From: Amblyornis subalaris
Taxonomy: Eukaryota; Chordata; Aves; Passeriformes; Ptilonorhynchidae
DNA length: 64,000 bases
Direction of reading: 5' to 3'
NCBI GenBank assembly: GCA_018881555.1
Contig: JACAXG010000025.1
Span: 3,541,899 to 3,605,898 of the forward strand
A program made the position numbers and the translations under genes. Positions within the stretch are counted from its first letter, which is position 1, and each line of letters begins with the position of its first letter. Below the pieces are notes generated by a model. It saw only the letters and a list, made by a program, of their open reading frames with translations, searched no databases and was not told the DNA's origin. Positions 34,401 through 47,242 of the stretch are shown in pieces.

Positions 34401-35986
34401 GACTCTGGCTTGGATCTAAATGGGCCTCTTCTCTCATACCAGAGAAACCACGTTCACACAGCCACCGAAGTTCCCTGTATCGGATAACCCTTAATGCAGG
34501 AGCTGGGGTGGTGCTTGTTGCTGTCATCCTTGCCAGGAGGGAAGGGGTGAGCAATGGGGTGGGGATGTCAAAACCCAGCTAATCCAGAAGTTACATCCTC
34601 TCTGTAATTTAGGATGCAGGAGAAATTGTNATCCAATTTGAACAGCAGAGACTAAACTAGCCCTCTGGTTAATGAAAATGATGACTTCTCTTTCTCTCTG
34701 GGTGGTCTTTTCTTTGTAGGGAGAGAACAAGGGATTGTTGTTTGATACATCTTTTGAGAGGTCACTTTTTACTTGCCTACCCTGTACACAACCAAGTCAC
34801 CTTCCAGAGGTTTTTTTCTGACATCATGAAGGTACATTTGGGCCTTCCAAATTGCCTCCTGCTGTGGTCTAGGTAGCAAAGGTGGCCATTCTTGAATCAC
34901 TTTCTCCATGCTCCTTATAGGTCTCCAGCTTGAGATCTCCACATCCCCTCTGCAGGCATTGCCTGAGTGAAGCTGAAGCAAAGTGTGAGCAGACAATCAG
35001 GCAAGCTCCCACAGAAATCCTAGGAAGTGATAGCAGGAGTTTATGCCCAAACTGCTGATATTCCTGAACCATGTCTGGGAGGCAGCAACTTTNGGATGAA
35101 ACCAAGTGAGCCTCCCAGTCACAGATGCCGTGAGAGGGTCTGTGACTCACTGAGCGAAAGGAGGGAATGGTTATTTCCTGGCAGGATGTCAGCTTGACAT
35201 TATATAGAAGTGATTTTTACCCACTACTGAAAAGCAGGCTACTCTCAGCTGGAAGGAGCAGCTGGTCAGCAGGACACTTAATCACACTTCACTTGAGGTG
35301 CTCAGGTGGTTGAGAGTTTAATGCAAGATAACACTCCATGCCTGGGTAGAGTATTCTGTATCCAATTGTAAGTACAGGCTGATGAACTCCAGTAACTCAT
35401 GCTGATATTTGCCAGGACACTGACCATTTGAAANAGAGGTTATCCTCTGCCTGATTCTCTCTATCTGCCTGATAACCAGCAGGATATTTGTGCTAGAATA
35501 TTTTGCTTTTGCCTGCCTGCTTGTCTTTCTTTTGCAGCTGAACAAAGAGAGCATTGTTTTCGTGATATCAAAACTGATTTCACATTGATGGGCTTAAATT
35601 ACCAGCTATACATCAAGGGAAATATATATCAGCCAGACCAACACCTCCTTTCTCAGCTCCTGCACCCACCCNCTTCCTGCCCCCCAGAAATATGTCAGCA
35701 TCTACTCACAAGCCCTCTTGCAATTCTGAACCCTCCTTCATACTCTCTGTTACCTATTGACATCCTTAATGGTCTGCAAGGGAATGCAAATTGGTATTGA
35801 TAGGAAACCTGAGAAAGCAATAGAGAGATTTACCTGTCAGGAAAACACTAGCTTTTCCTTTCCTTATTCATATTGTGGTTCATTGGGCCGTCATGTAATG
35901 CAAATAACATTCATGGCATTAGCTTGTACTTAAAATAAATGCTTCCTGTGGTTCTTACATATCTCCATTTCATCATATAGCACCTG

Positions 35987-36018
35987 AAAGAAAAAAAAGA
36001 AAAAAGGAAGGAAAAAAG
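35987..36018. repeat. Purine-rich tract
   Basis: A run of A and G, including eight- and six-base A runs and GGAAGGAAAAAAG, with no pyrimidine for about 32 bases. Confidence 0.85.
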
Positions 36019-36964
36019 TTGTTCATTGCCTCCTGTACTCCACTGATGCACATGTTTGTCCTGCAGACATGAGTGCGTGGGCTGCACAGCTGTAATTCTG
36101 GTTTCTGTGTACTGTGTCTTTAAATATGAGTAGGCAGCCTGCCTGTAGGGCTGGGATGGTGCAAATCTGGAAAGGCATTTAAGAGAGAGGAGAAAGAGGT
36201 ACCTTTTGCAGTGTCATTCCTGTAGGAAAGCACAAGATAGAACAAATTCAACGGGATACAAGTCCCTCAACTGAAACCCAGGTTCAGTGTTTATCCAGAT
36301 CAAAAAAAATCAGATAAATTTCCTCAGCCAGGGCTGTTCTCTGAGGAAACCTCTGCTCCTAGAGCTGGCTCTGCTGAACAGCCAGTTGGATGACCCTGCC
36401 TAAGGCTGGCTGTTTCTGTGGCCAGCAGCCCCATGGTGGAGCAGGGTGGCCAACACCTTGCACAGATCCTTCTGCTGATGACCACTGAGAGCTCAGCTGG
36501 TGGGTCCCCAGCCCACACTGAAGGCACATTCTCCATGCTGACCTGGAAGGAGTGCCGGGCTGGCCAGAGTTGCTCGGCTGCTCCCCCACCACACACACAC
36601 TCGCCCCTTGTGTTCTGCAATTTCTTCAGCCCATCAGTGTGAGGGAGTCACCTGCAGGTGTTCTGAGACAACATTCTCCAAGAAGTTAGTCCACACCACA
36701 GGGTGAAGAGCAGTTTGAGAACAGAATTAAGCACCCTATAGCTTATAGCTCCATCACACTGTTGGCTGCAGCTCAAACTTAAAACGCCTGTGCTTCGGTT
36801 TAGGACAGGCTAAACTTGGAATAACTCTTGATGGGATGGACTGTAGCCTAAGACATCATCTACAGTTCCCACTTGTGCAGATGCACGTGGACAAGAGCTT
36901 GGGCCCAATTTAAGGCAATGAGCAAGTTCCTTCCCTGGCAGTCAGCCCGTGTCCGTGCCCACGC

Positions 36965-36984
36965 GCATGGGCCTGGGCCCATGC
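36965..36984. repeat. Short palindrome GCATGGGCC-TG-GGCCCATGC
   Basis: Two exact 9-base inverted arms around a TG centre, next to CpG-containing ACGCGCATGG. No promoter or gene context is seen. Confidence 0.85.
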
Positions 36985-37399
36985 AAACATACCACAGTGC
37001 TTCCATAGACACCGTTTTGTAGCAGTTACACTCAGCTCCTCTTACTTTATATGATTTCCAAACTCTCCATACCCATGCTATTATTTTCCTTTCTCTTTTT
37101 CTTTCCAAATGGAGAAGGACTTGTCCAGAATCCAGCAGCAAGCCAACACCAGAACCGGGAGAGCAACCCAGCCCTTCTGACTCCAATGCCGCAGGCTTCG
37201 TCTGCTAGACAGAAGTGCTGGTCATGTTTGAATAATGACATTATCTCTGCTAGACTAGTCAAAGCCCAAAAGTGAGTCATTTTGTTCCATCATCCACTCC
37301 ATGAGTTTCAATGGGTTGCTGGATATGTCTCCAGAAGACTGGAGCAGTTGCCTATAACATAGGATATTTTTTGTTTCAGTTGTTGGGGCTTGGGGTAGG

Positions 37400-37428
37400 T
37401 TTTTTTTGAAATCACAATTCAAAAAAAA
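37400..37428. repeat. Perfect 11-base inverted repeat (hairpin)
   Basis: TTTTTTTTGAA (37400-37410) and TTCAAAAAAAA (37418-37428) pair exactly around a 7-base loop. It is mostly an A/T run pair and probably arises from simple sequence. Confidence 0.75.
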
Positions 37429-37799
37429 AAGAAAAGCATCTATCAGATCCCTGGGGCAGGACTATGAACATGTTGCTGTCACTACTATGTGATTTTTTGT
37501 TGCATGCACACGTGGTCATTTTAAGGAATCATTAGCAATAAAGGAAAAGCATATAGGTCACATGCAAACTGGTTCGAAATGGATTGCTGACATGCTGTTC
37601 TCTACATAAACCAGGAATGACATCAAAAGACTGCCTGGTCATGTTTGTTGTATGAGATTTGGGCATATATTTGGAATCAGCGTTCATACGCAGGTCAGTG
37701 AGGGACAGAAGACACTAGCTGGTTTTGATTACTCAAAAAATAATGGCTTATTAATGTGATTTAGGCTTATCCACAGGAGAAGACACAGATGTACTAGAT

Positions 37800-37841
37800 T
37801 ATTTAGTTGACTCAGTCAAATATTTAGTTGACTCAAAGAAG
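37800..37841. repeat. Tandem duplication carrying two AP-1 motifs
   Basis: TATTTAGTTGACTCA occurs at 37800-37814 and again at 37821-37835, a 21-base period with the last six bases of the unit diverged. Each copy carries the AP-1/TRE heptamer TGACTCA (37808-37814 and 37829-37835). The first is extended to the palindrome TTGACTCAGTCAA. The duplication is clear. Regulatory activity is only inferred. Confidence 0.85.
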
Positions 37842-40557
37842 TAGCCACAGTGTAAATTTCTCTGCTCCTTTCATCTCACACAGTGGGAATCAGAGTTGTG
37901 TGTTTGTCAACAGGGGACTGAAGTCATGAGTCGGCATTCAGCAAATGCTTCCAATCCTCTACAAATGGTTACTTTACCACTTGGCAGTTTTAGATAACCT
38001 GCATGGAGGCAGAGAAATGCCAAAGAATTTTATCCTGGAGCTTAAGGCTCCAGGAACAGTGGTGGACATAAGTTTTCAGTGTTCCTTACCTACAATAGCA
38101 GCATTTTATNTCCTGTCCTTTTCAGATGAACCTGTCATGCCATTGGGATGGAAGGAGATAGTGTGTCCCTGCTGTGCTCTTCAGCAGGCTCCTGAGCTGC
38201 CCATAGGCAGACAAACTCAGGTTAGAATCTCTACCTCCAGGACATCCATCTCAGCCATTACAAAGGACACAAAAGCAGGTGTGATTTAAGGTATGTTTGT
38301 CAATCCTTGTGACTGCAGAAGCCTGCACCATGTTGGTTCCGAAACACTTTGAGGGTGAAAGGCTCGGAGATCTCACTGCCTTGCAGCTACTACATCACAC
38401 AGGGAGACTGAGTCTCTTCATTAGGTTTTCACGGCTTTGTGACTCTGATTTCTATTTGTTTGTGCACATTAACAGAGAACCACACTTGGACTGGGCTCTT
38501 GACAGTGCAGAATGCCACCTATCCAACTCATGACTTATGGATGGGTGATGGTTTTTTACACTTGTCCTTCACAGATGACAATCACCTATAGGTTCTCTAA
38601 CATACCTTTCTAGAGAAGTATTCTCCAGGTGTCTACCTTTGCTTCCCTGCTGAGAGGGTTCAAAGGCCAGCACATTTTGGAAGCGATAAGAGCTCTATGC
38701 AATGCTTGTGCTCATGAATTCCCTCTCTTCAGCCAAATTTCCCAACTGCCTTGTTTATTTATTATAATTCCCCCTGGTTCAACAATGGAGCTGGATCTTG
38801 CAGTAGGTCTTGCACAGCTTGAAAAGAAATTTTGAAAGGATTGTTATTTTATGCACTGCAAAGAAAGCAGATCAAGACCTCTGTAGGTGCCTGGAGTCAA
38901 ATTTTCCTTGTGCCAAGAGAAAGAAGAAAACACATTGAAAATTCTGCACTGTATGGCACCTGCTCTGAAAGGGAACGCTGCTTATAAAAGCAGTCCCAAA
39001 ATTTGCACCCATGCTTTTTCAAAAGCCTGAAAAGACATTTGCCATACTACAGTGAGTGATGGATTAGAGAAATAGAAAAGAGAGAAATGACACTTTAGTT
39101 TTGCTTGCTTTCACAGACAAGAATCTTGTGGATAAAACAATTCATCCCCAGGATAAATCCTGGAAAGAGGGAAAGCTCCTAGATAACCTTTTTTGCTAGT
39201 CCACTCTGAAATCTGGGGAGACAATCTAAGAACATGGCACTTTCAGGCTTGTTGTGACTCTGAAACGGGAACCCCTTGTTGCATGTCATGAGCTTGATCT
39301 CTCACGTGGAGTTGCACCTCAAGCTGACCTTTATGGGTGGGACTGTGAAGAGAGGAGGTGATGGGTTTTGGAGTGCTTTCCTTCAGAAACTGCCAGGCTA
39401 AACCCAGTTCATACCTAGAGGTGCTGAAAGTGATTAGCATCTGAGGGCTGCTCAGCAAATCACTGGTCTCCTGCTCCCTTCCTTTGAGATGACTGTCCAA
39501 AAAACCACCTTTGTTGCTGGCACCAATTCAGATCTTTTCTGCCAGTGTTAGGCCTGAGCTGCATGACCTGTTGTGCCAGTAAAAGCTGCCTTCTGTCAGC
39601 ACAGCCTGTGTCCACATCCAATGCTGAGGCCTGGAAGGGGGTAAAACTTTGCTTTTCTCATAAGTACCACCCAAAAAAAACCCCTTTCCTGGCAGCATGC
39701 CACTGGTGCAGATGGTGGATGCTACATTTTCCCTGCCAGTTCAAACAGTGCCAGAGCAAGTCTCCCATAATCCCATTGGGTCCCAAACATTTTCAAGGTC
39801 TGATCACATCTTTAAATATCACTGGTCGGAGCAAATGAAAGCCTAGCCACAAAGCTCTCATCCATGCAAGTCTGGTCCCAGGTCCTGCTGTGCACTAACG
39901 TTTCCGTGCTTCCTCAGCTAGGGAAGNACTTAGCATGATACGGAGGGGAGCCTGGGTCCCAAGTTAAATGTTTGCATCACAAACAGAGTCCTACAGACCT
40001 GGCATGACACGGTGTGAGAGCAGAAATAAATGCCTTCAAAGGGGCTGGGGCTGATCAGGTGATGGAGCCAGAGCTCCAGGCCAGGACTGTGTAGGTGGAA
40101 AGAAGGGACTGCAAATGACCATACTGTGTCAGCCTCTGGAAGAAAGACAAGCTGCCTCTCTTTGACACTCCTGTTAACCTTTTGCCAGAGGCACTCACTG
40201 ACATTGAAATTTAGAAACTATTCGCAAGCTTTCGGAAACACCTCGTGCAAAATTAATCCCCTGTCAAGTTCACAGAAGGCGATTGTTCTAGCTGCTTGCG
40301 GAACCTCAAAGTCCCTGCCTGTGCTAGAAGCTGAGGAAAAAATATAGTCATGGGATGGTCCTTCCTTACTCCATTCCTTGCCTCCAGTGGAAAAAATTGC
40401 AGGTGGACAGGATAAAAACCAGTCTGACAAATCTTCTGGTGTGGGGTTCTCAGATCAGTGGGAAACACTATAAATGGAAGAATGGAAATCCACTTCCAGA
40501 GATACTGAAAACATGACTGGGCAATGTGCAAGAGTAGGAACAAGCATTCATTAGGGT
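37842..40557. other. No gene recognised
   Basis: A 114-codon plus frame (37945-38289, crossing an N) and a 97-codon plus frame (39545-39838) lack motifs and have no supported splice sites. No interspersed or tandem repeat is seen. Confidence 0.56.
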
Positions 40558-40610
40558 GATATGGCTTAACATAAGCTTTGGGGGAGATATGTCTTAACAT
40601 GAGCTTTGGG
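40558..40610. repeat. 28-base tandem duplication, two copies
   Basis: A 25-base block beginning GATATGGCTTAACATAAGCT (40558-40582) recurs at 40586-40610 as GATATGTCTTAACATGAGCT, with two mismatches in 25. The period is 28 bases. There is no gene around it. Confidence 0.9.
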
Positions 40611-43600
40611 TTTCATCAGATACTGTTCCCCTTGAAGGGATGATGTCTAAATAAGCAAGGATGAAACTCCTTTACTAGCAGATGTCCAAGGCTGACTCTA
40701 ACACAAAAGGCCAATTTAGCAAACTAGAACAGAGCTGTGAGTTAGATGTCCCAGAAGCTTTAGAATGCAGGTATTGATGCATCTTGAGAGCACCAGCCTT
40801 TCCTTTTAAACCNTTTTCACATCCTGAAGAAATCGTAAAAGCCTAAAAGCCCAGATAAAGAAAGAAACATATTTAAAAAATATAACAATTTTTCCCTCTG
40901 CCCATCCCATTGAAAGGAGTTTCCTTTTCTAGAACACTTGCCACATCAGAGGATGGGAACTTGTGCATGCACAGTTAGATTGGCAAGGTTCTTGGCAGTG
41001 TTTTGTATTTTGAAGAGGTTTGCAAATAATAGTTTTTCTACTGTTTTCACTTTCCCCCAACTCTGAATGCTGGTTAATTTTATTTTCTCTGATACCATTA
41101 TCTCATTTTGTACCTGTAAGTTGTACACACGGAAAAAAAAGTGAGGAAGAAGAAATGTGGGTGAAATGTTCTGATTTCTGGGTAAAAAGCAATTTTTCTC
41201 ACCTGTGTCATGTTTTCTCTTCTGCCTGGATCTGTCAAGAGCTTCCTCCAAGGTCTCAGCAGGATACCAAACTTGCTTAAACACACGTATGAGGTGAATC
41301 CTTTCCTATGTGTGCATGTGCATGTGNATAACTGAATGTTTGCAAGAGAGGCCACAAAGTGAGCACCATTTCAAAAGCCCCTGTTTGTCTTGGCATCTTT
41401 CTCCTCTCCATTTTTGTTAATTGGTTGACGAACTCTTGCTTGTGCCTGATGTCCTTCCAAATGAGAGGAGCCTTCAGCCAACTGTGCACCATTATTCAAA
41501 CCTTCAGTTATTGCTCTGCAAAAGCCTCTTCAAAGCCCGGCCTGCTGCCCCTGTTTCTGTTTATCAAACAGCTGTGTTGAGGTTGGCTGCCTTCGGTCAA
41601 GTTCAAGGAGGGGAGCTGCCAAAATTGTGAGAGAGGGAGCAGAGGAAAGTGAAAATGCCTCTCACCTCACAGGGAGTGAGAAAAGGGAAAATGGCAGACG
41701 CTGGTCCAGGATGCTATAAATAACCAGTTTGGCACCACTGCACAAGAAACAGCTTGGCTAGCCCTCTCTTCTCCTCTCCTTCCCCACTGGGTTTATTATG
41801 TATTTAACCCTCTGCAGCGTTTACTGAGGGAGGAGGCTGTGTCAGCCAGAAGACCTCTCTCTAGGTAACCCTTTGCACACCACATAGATCTCCACCATAA
41901 AAAAAGGGCAATGGACCTAGTCTGGGTCAAGGCTCCTTGGCTTTCAAGAGTTTACTGATGCAACAAGCTGTCAAGCAGCATCACATCAAGCGTAAAATTA
42001 AGTAGAGGTTGAAAAGTGTGTTTCAGTCCCTTAATAATAATAAACCCATTGAGATGAGTGAGAGGAGGGGAGGAAAAAAGGTCCGTTTTTTACCAAAGGA
42101 AACGTGTATTGACTGAGAAGATGGACTTACTGCAAGAGACGTTAAGGTATTCTCTCGGCTTAGTTTCTGCAGGAATTGTGCAAAAACCCCAAGTCTTTCT
42201 CTAGAAGTGTGGACATTAGGAAGGGGCAGTAGCTCAGAGATATCCAAGTACGGGAATGGAATTAACAATTAGAAGAATGCTGGGAAAGGACCCAGGAAAA
42301 TGCTTCAAGCCCTCTGGAGGTTTTGGAAAAATAAAGATTGCCTGTTTTAAGATGCTCCAGTGTTTTCTCCAGTCTGCAGAGTGTTTCTTAGTTTTGACAA
42401 AATGCACTCACTTCCTCCACAGTGTAGAGAACTTTAAATCAAAAGAGATTAGTGTCATATCCAAGAGTCCCTCTGAGCACAGATAAATGTTTTGTGTTTA
42501 TCTGCCATTGGCACCAAGCTGGGCCATGCAGAGTGATTAATACCTACCTGAGGCTGAGGGATAAACCCTGTACTCCAGTCTTTGTCTCTGCTGTGTGTTG
42601 GGGAACAGAACCACAGAATGTGTGAAAGTAAAGAGACATGGCTGGTTTGCAGAGAGCTTCCTAGGCAGAACACACTTTGTAGGAGTCCAGGAGAGAAAAA
42701 ATTTCATTGCAGATATTTCTAAAAGGCAAGATTTTCAAGGACTCCTTCTGGCAAAACCATTTGTTTCCTTTGTTTTTTCAAGAAGCGTCTCTCACCATTC
42801 TCCCAGCAGAACAGTTTTCTTCCATCTCTTCAAATAACTTAGACATTATCTGAATCCTCACTTCAGGGTCCAAAGCAACTCTCCCAGCAGTATCTCCATT
42901 TACTGACCTCTCTCCCTCCTTGTCAGCACTTTGGAGGGGTCTTCCCTGGGTTCCTTTGTTCCAGGTCTCCCTGACCTTGGCTGCCTCTTAACAAAGTCCT
43001 TGGACCCTCAGGCGCGCACTCGCTTTCTTACTTGATTTGGCCGGCTCTCTTGTTTTCCATTCCCCTCTGGTATCCTTGTCAGTCTCCCAGATAGCTCTCT
43101 TCCCCACTCCATTTGTCTTCATTCAAAGCCTCTCGCNATACCTCTTTTCTAATCTCTCCAAAATCCCTTTCCCTGTGTTATTCTGTTTTGTGCAAAATCT
43201 AAACNGCCATTGGAAACAATCATCTGCTCAGCTTACACTTTCCTTGCTCTTAGAACAGGCTCTGTGCAAGTGACTGTATTTATTACCAGGAGGAAAAAAT
43301 GTCCAAAATTTTAAGCACTTCCCTGGGTTCAAGGTGGAAGATACATGTTTCAGGGAATACCTATGTAAAAACATCTCAGCTTGAAATACTTGAATATAGC
43401 CCTAGATCACTTTCCTTCTCTACCATACTCAAAAAGAATTTATCTTTCATAAAAACACAAGAATGGCCAAGCTAAACATACNTGAACTCTAAATCCCGGC
43501 TTTGAAGCTGGTCACAAACTGAGGTTTACCAAAGGAGTCAGCGAAAGAGAGGCCACATAGAATGTTTGTATCTTTGGATGTGCCCCTTCAGCTACTGGTA

Positions 43601-44872
43601 GCATAGGGACTCATGAAATAGCAACAAGCCCCCTTCGGTGGAGTAAGTAGTGGAAAGCAACCAACCACTAAAAATGCTTTCAGAATAGTGCTCTCCTAAA
43701 TTAACAACTTACAGTGGACTTTTGCTTTTTTTGCATCTTTTGGTAGTAGTTCTTGAAGATAAATTTATCTAAAGAAGTGCCTGTTTGAAAAGAGGTTGGG
43801 AGACTTGGAGTTGACACATGCACCTGGTGCAGAAATGAGTTATTCATTCTAGCGCAGGTGCCTGAGAGCAAGAGTGTAAGTTATCACACCAAGTTTCTTA
43901 GTGCCTCTCCAATAATTCTGCCAGNATCTGGGCAGGTTTGCTCTGAAATATGTTGTTTGCCTGAGATGCAGTCATGATGTGAGCTGATCATTTGGGCACA
44001 TAAACTTACCATTGTAGAATAACATCTAAAGGACACTCTTTCTTAACTAAGCCATTTTATCTTTTAAANTTTTTCATATCCCTAGTTTGGCCTAGCTGCA
44101 ATGAAGACAACTGCTAAATTCAATAATTTGGCATTGGAATTTTCCACCGAGCAGAAAATCAGAAGGTGGCCATTCAAGGGGCAGTTTTTGTGCAGTGCCT
44201 TGCCTAAGCATCCAGTATTTTCTTTTGGGGATACTCCCTCATTTTCTGGTTTCATTGGGAGTTTTCGGTAGCAAGCAGATTGCCTTAATTCAGATGTTTG
44301 TGGAATTGAACAGTAGAGAGAAAAATGCTGGGGCTCAGACCACTTGCTTGAGAAAAGTGAAACTTCCTTTTGATATATTTCCCCTCAAAACGTGGTATTT
44401 ATTTAACAGGCTCCCTGACTGACTCTGGAAACCTGCTATTTTGACTCAAGAATTTTTCTCAGTGAATTATATTAGATAAATATAACCAAAGTGTGTGATT
44501 ATGCTGGGTCGATTAACTCCTGATGTTAAAATGAAACCATTCCTTTGGCTCTGTTTTCTCCAGCAATTTGTCACTGGTTTATGTTAAAAAAGCCCCTCCC
44601 TGTGCCTGAGTGATGGAAACTTTGAAAATCCATTAAATCTTTCATCTGCAGTTAATTGTTCCTGATGTCGCACATTGCGCTTATTCACAATCACATTTTT
44701 TTTCCTCTGCAGACAAGGTGCTCTCTGCAAGACCTGGAATTAGCACAGCACTGTACTTCCCTCAGCGCTTTTCATGCACTGGTAGAACATGTATTACAAA
44801 TCTCAATTTCAATCCACTTTACTTTGCTGGAAGAGCCTGAGCTAAATCCTGCAATGTGCTGACTATCTTCAG
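40611..44872. other. No gene recognised; strand-asymmetric segment
   Basis: Between about 42760 and 43270 the plus strand is markedly C/T-rich, with some CpGs at 43010-43050 (GGCGCGCACTCGC). Frames reach 112 codons (minus, 40946-41284). The part 44470-44720 is AT-rich with an acceptor-like CTCTGCAG at its end, but no supported exon follows. Confidence 0.55.
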
Positions 44873-44891
44873 CTCCTGCTGTCAGCAGGAG
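44873..44891. repeat. Perfect 9-base inverted repeat with 1-base centre
   Basis: CTCCTGCTG and CAGCAGGAG flank a single T. It sits 14 bases before a (GT)n run at 44906. Confidence 0.8.
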
Positions 44892-44905
44892 ATCCCAGAG
44901 GAAGA

Positions 44906-44920
44906 GTGTGTGTGTGTGTG
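44906..44920. repeat. Short (GT)n microsatellite
   Basis: About seven GT units. Confidence 0.85.
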
Positions 44921-47178
44921 AATCATGCTTTTTCCTCTATTTTACGAGTTATAAATTGTGGTATTTAAANCCTGTTTCAGACATCTTATATGCCATCCCT
45001 GTCTTGTTTCTTCTTCTGTGAAATTAAAGTAGCATTTTTGCCTCTCTTTTCTCATTTGTTTCCCCAGCATGTCTAGGAGGACAACTCCTGCACAATGAAT
45101 GGTTTCTGATTCTGAATGCATCCTAGNGTCACAGTGGTTAGTTTTCCTAGTCTTGGTTACACCATGTTGCTTACAAGCACTGATAAGTACCACTACTTCC
45201 AAACCTCTGTAGAAGTGGCAAATACCATCATAAATACCAAACTGTTATATTTCACATTTGGAGAAGGAAAAATGAAATTTTGTGCTTTTATTTTTTTTTT
45301 CTTTTTGGAAAAACTATAGAGCTATGATATTTACAAGAAGAAGAATATATGTGGCACTGGGAAGGGTGGGAAATCAATTTGACTCAGTATTGCAGCAACC
45401 AGAAAATTTCAAAGAATGGTAAAGTGGATTAGTAATCCCCCTAGTTCTGTTTATTTTTAATCATTAATTTGCTCTGATCCCTATACTTTTGGCTTGATGA
45501 TAAAAGTCCACCTCAGCAAAAGTTAATTTTATTCAAGAAAAGTTCCTGGAATATGAGTAGGCTTTGGATTAGCTATTGGAACTTTGCCAGGCAGGATGCA
45601 ACCTACCTGCATTGTTTGTAGGTGTTTTATTCTACAAAGAAACTGCGAGACAATGTTTGTATTGAGGAATAGAGGAGTGGCAGCAGCAACACGAGACTGT
45701 GCCCAAACCCAGCAGAATTGAATGGACTTGAGTAAACCAAATGCTCACCGAAATTCCAAAGTTTCCTCACAGGCCACAGGGTGCTATCAGTAGACAGCAA
45801 ACACCTTCTGAGGGAAGGTTAAAGGTCTTTGCAGACAGTGTCACTCTCTGCCACTGGCTGACNGAGACAGAGAAAGGAGACTGTGGCACAAGGAAGTGAG
45901 AAAGAAATTATACTTTGTTTCAGTCCTTTGACCTCAGAGATTTCCATGTAATTAAACCAGGAATATGGTTCCCAGGGATTTTGGGAAATGAATGGTTGCC
46001 AAAGCAAATACCACCCCCTTGACACCCTCCCTCCTTGTAAACAGTCTGTAATCGCTTCATAATAGGCTGCACCGATGGGAAATGGTGATTAATACTGTTT
46101 ACCACTAAGAAACTCCTGTTGCTTTTTTACCAAGGAGTCATTACAGCCAGGTTGTACTATGGATGCAGGGCTACTTTCCCTCAAAGCCACAGCTCAGGGA
46201 GCACNCTGCCCTCAGTTACTGCTCTAGGATGAGATTAAGGTGAATGAAGCGAGGAAGAGGAGGTCTCCTGCTCTCTGTGGCACTTCCCCTCATAGCTCCA
46301 CAAGCTCCTTAGAGATTAATAAGCATTTGCAGGAGCAGAGGTGTGGGGCAAATACAGCTGTTTCATTTGTTCAGTGCTCACCAGTGAAGAGTCCATCTCT
46401 TCTGGTGTCTGCTGAAAACACGGACGCAAAACATTTCTTAAGTGGCGTTGTAACCTGGCGAACTGGAACTAAAAGCCGCTTCTTTGGTAAAATATTTGAG
46501 TTAAAGAATGTAATGGATTCAAGAGGTTTTTTCTTTTCTGTGGTGGGATTAAGCCCAGGTTTACTGAGCAATTTAGAGGCTGTGACTAGAACCTTGTGGA
46601 ACATAATCTTGATGCCCTGAACACAGAGAAGTCAAATTTGCTCAAAGATCCCTTATGGTGTCAGTGCTCCTCCAGGCACGTAAACTCCTGTTTCTATGTG
46701 TCATATCAGCCCTTAGGAAACACTTCCAAGCTGGGCCATTTGCTCTGTCTCATTTTTCCAAATCAGTTTGATTCAGGCTGAGCTCATGGAGAGAACCAAA
46801 CAAATATGTTGTTGGAAACATCATCCCAGACTCAGACTGGTTCCAGTCTGAAGCAGGAACCAGGAGCCCTAGTCTTGATTTTTGCCCAAGCAACTCTGAT
46901 GCCAATGGAAAGTATCCATCTCCTGGGATGTAAGTTGTAGCTGCCTGCTCAGTGAAACTCCTGTGAGTGTGTCTTGTGAGCATGCTGAAATGTCTTTAAA
47001 GATCTCAGTGACCATTAGAACTCATAGTGTCTTACTTCCTGCATAACACTAAACCACATGGAGAAATCCCCTCTTCAGGCCCATAACTCCTCACTGAGAG
47101 TTAATAAATCTCATGATGGCAGCATTTCACCCTTGCAGTAACACATCTTGGGGAAAATGGCTCACATGGTATCATGTG
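44921..47178. other. No gene recognised
   Basis: A 126-codon plus frame (46240-46620) is opposed by a 77-codon minus frame and has no domain. AT-rich words dominate 45200-45560. No repeat family is recognised. Confidence 0.55.
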
Positions 47179-47242
47179 CCACCTCCTCCTTCTCTTTTTC
47201 TTTCTTTTATCTTTTTTCTTACTTTANGTGTGTGTGTGTGTG
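47179..47242. repeat. Composite pyrimidine tract plus (GT)n microsatellite
   Basis: From 47181 to 47225 the sequence is almost only C and T. After an N at 47227, (GT) units follow to 47242. Both triplex-prone and Z-prone sequence types lie side by side, and the N may mark a length ambiguity in the assembly. Confidence 0.88.

Larger units (their letters stand above)
34401..37799. other. No gene recognised
   Basis: Includes a 98-codon minus frame (36324-36620) with overlapping frames in other phases, a (CA)n-like CACACACACAC near 36590, and the two inverted repeats listed at 36965 and 37400. GC rises locally at 36350-36610 and 36930-36990. There is no exon pattern. Confidence 0.55.

Noticed and set aside
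35540..35801. Open frame of about 86 codons after the acceptor-like TCTTTCTTTTGCAG, ending in TGA
   Set aside because: No protein similarity recognised, an N interrupts it at 35672, and there is no partner exon; treated as chance.
44656..44862. Acceptor-like TTTTTTTTCCTCTGCAG followed by an open frame
   Set aside because: No donor or continuing exon, and the peptide has no motif; the poly-T run alone creates the acceptor resemblance.
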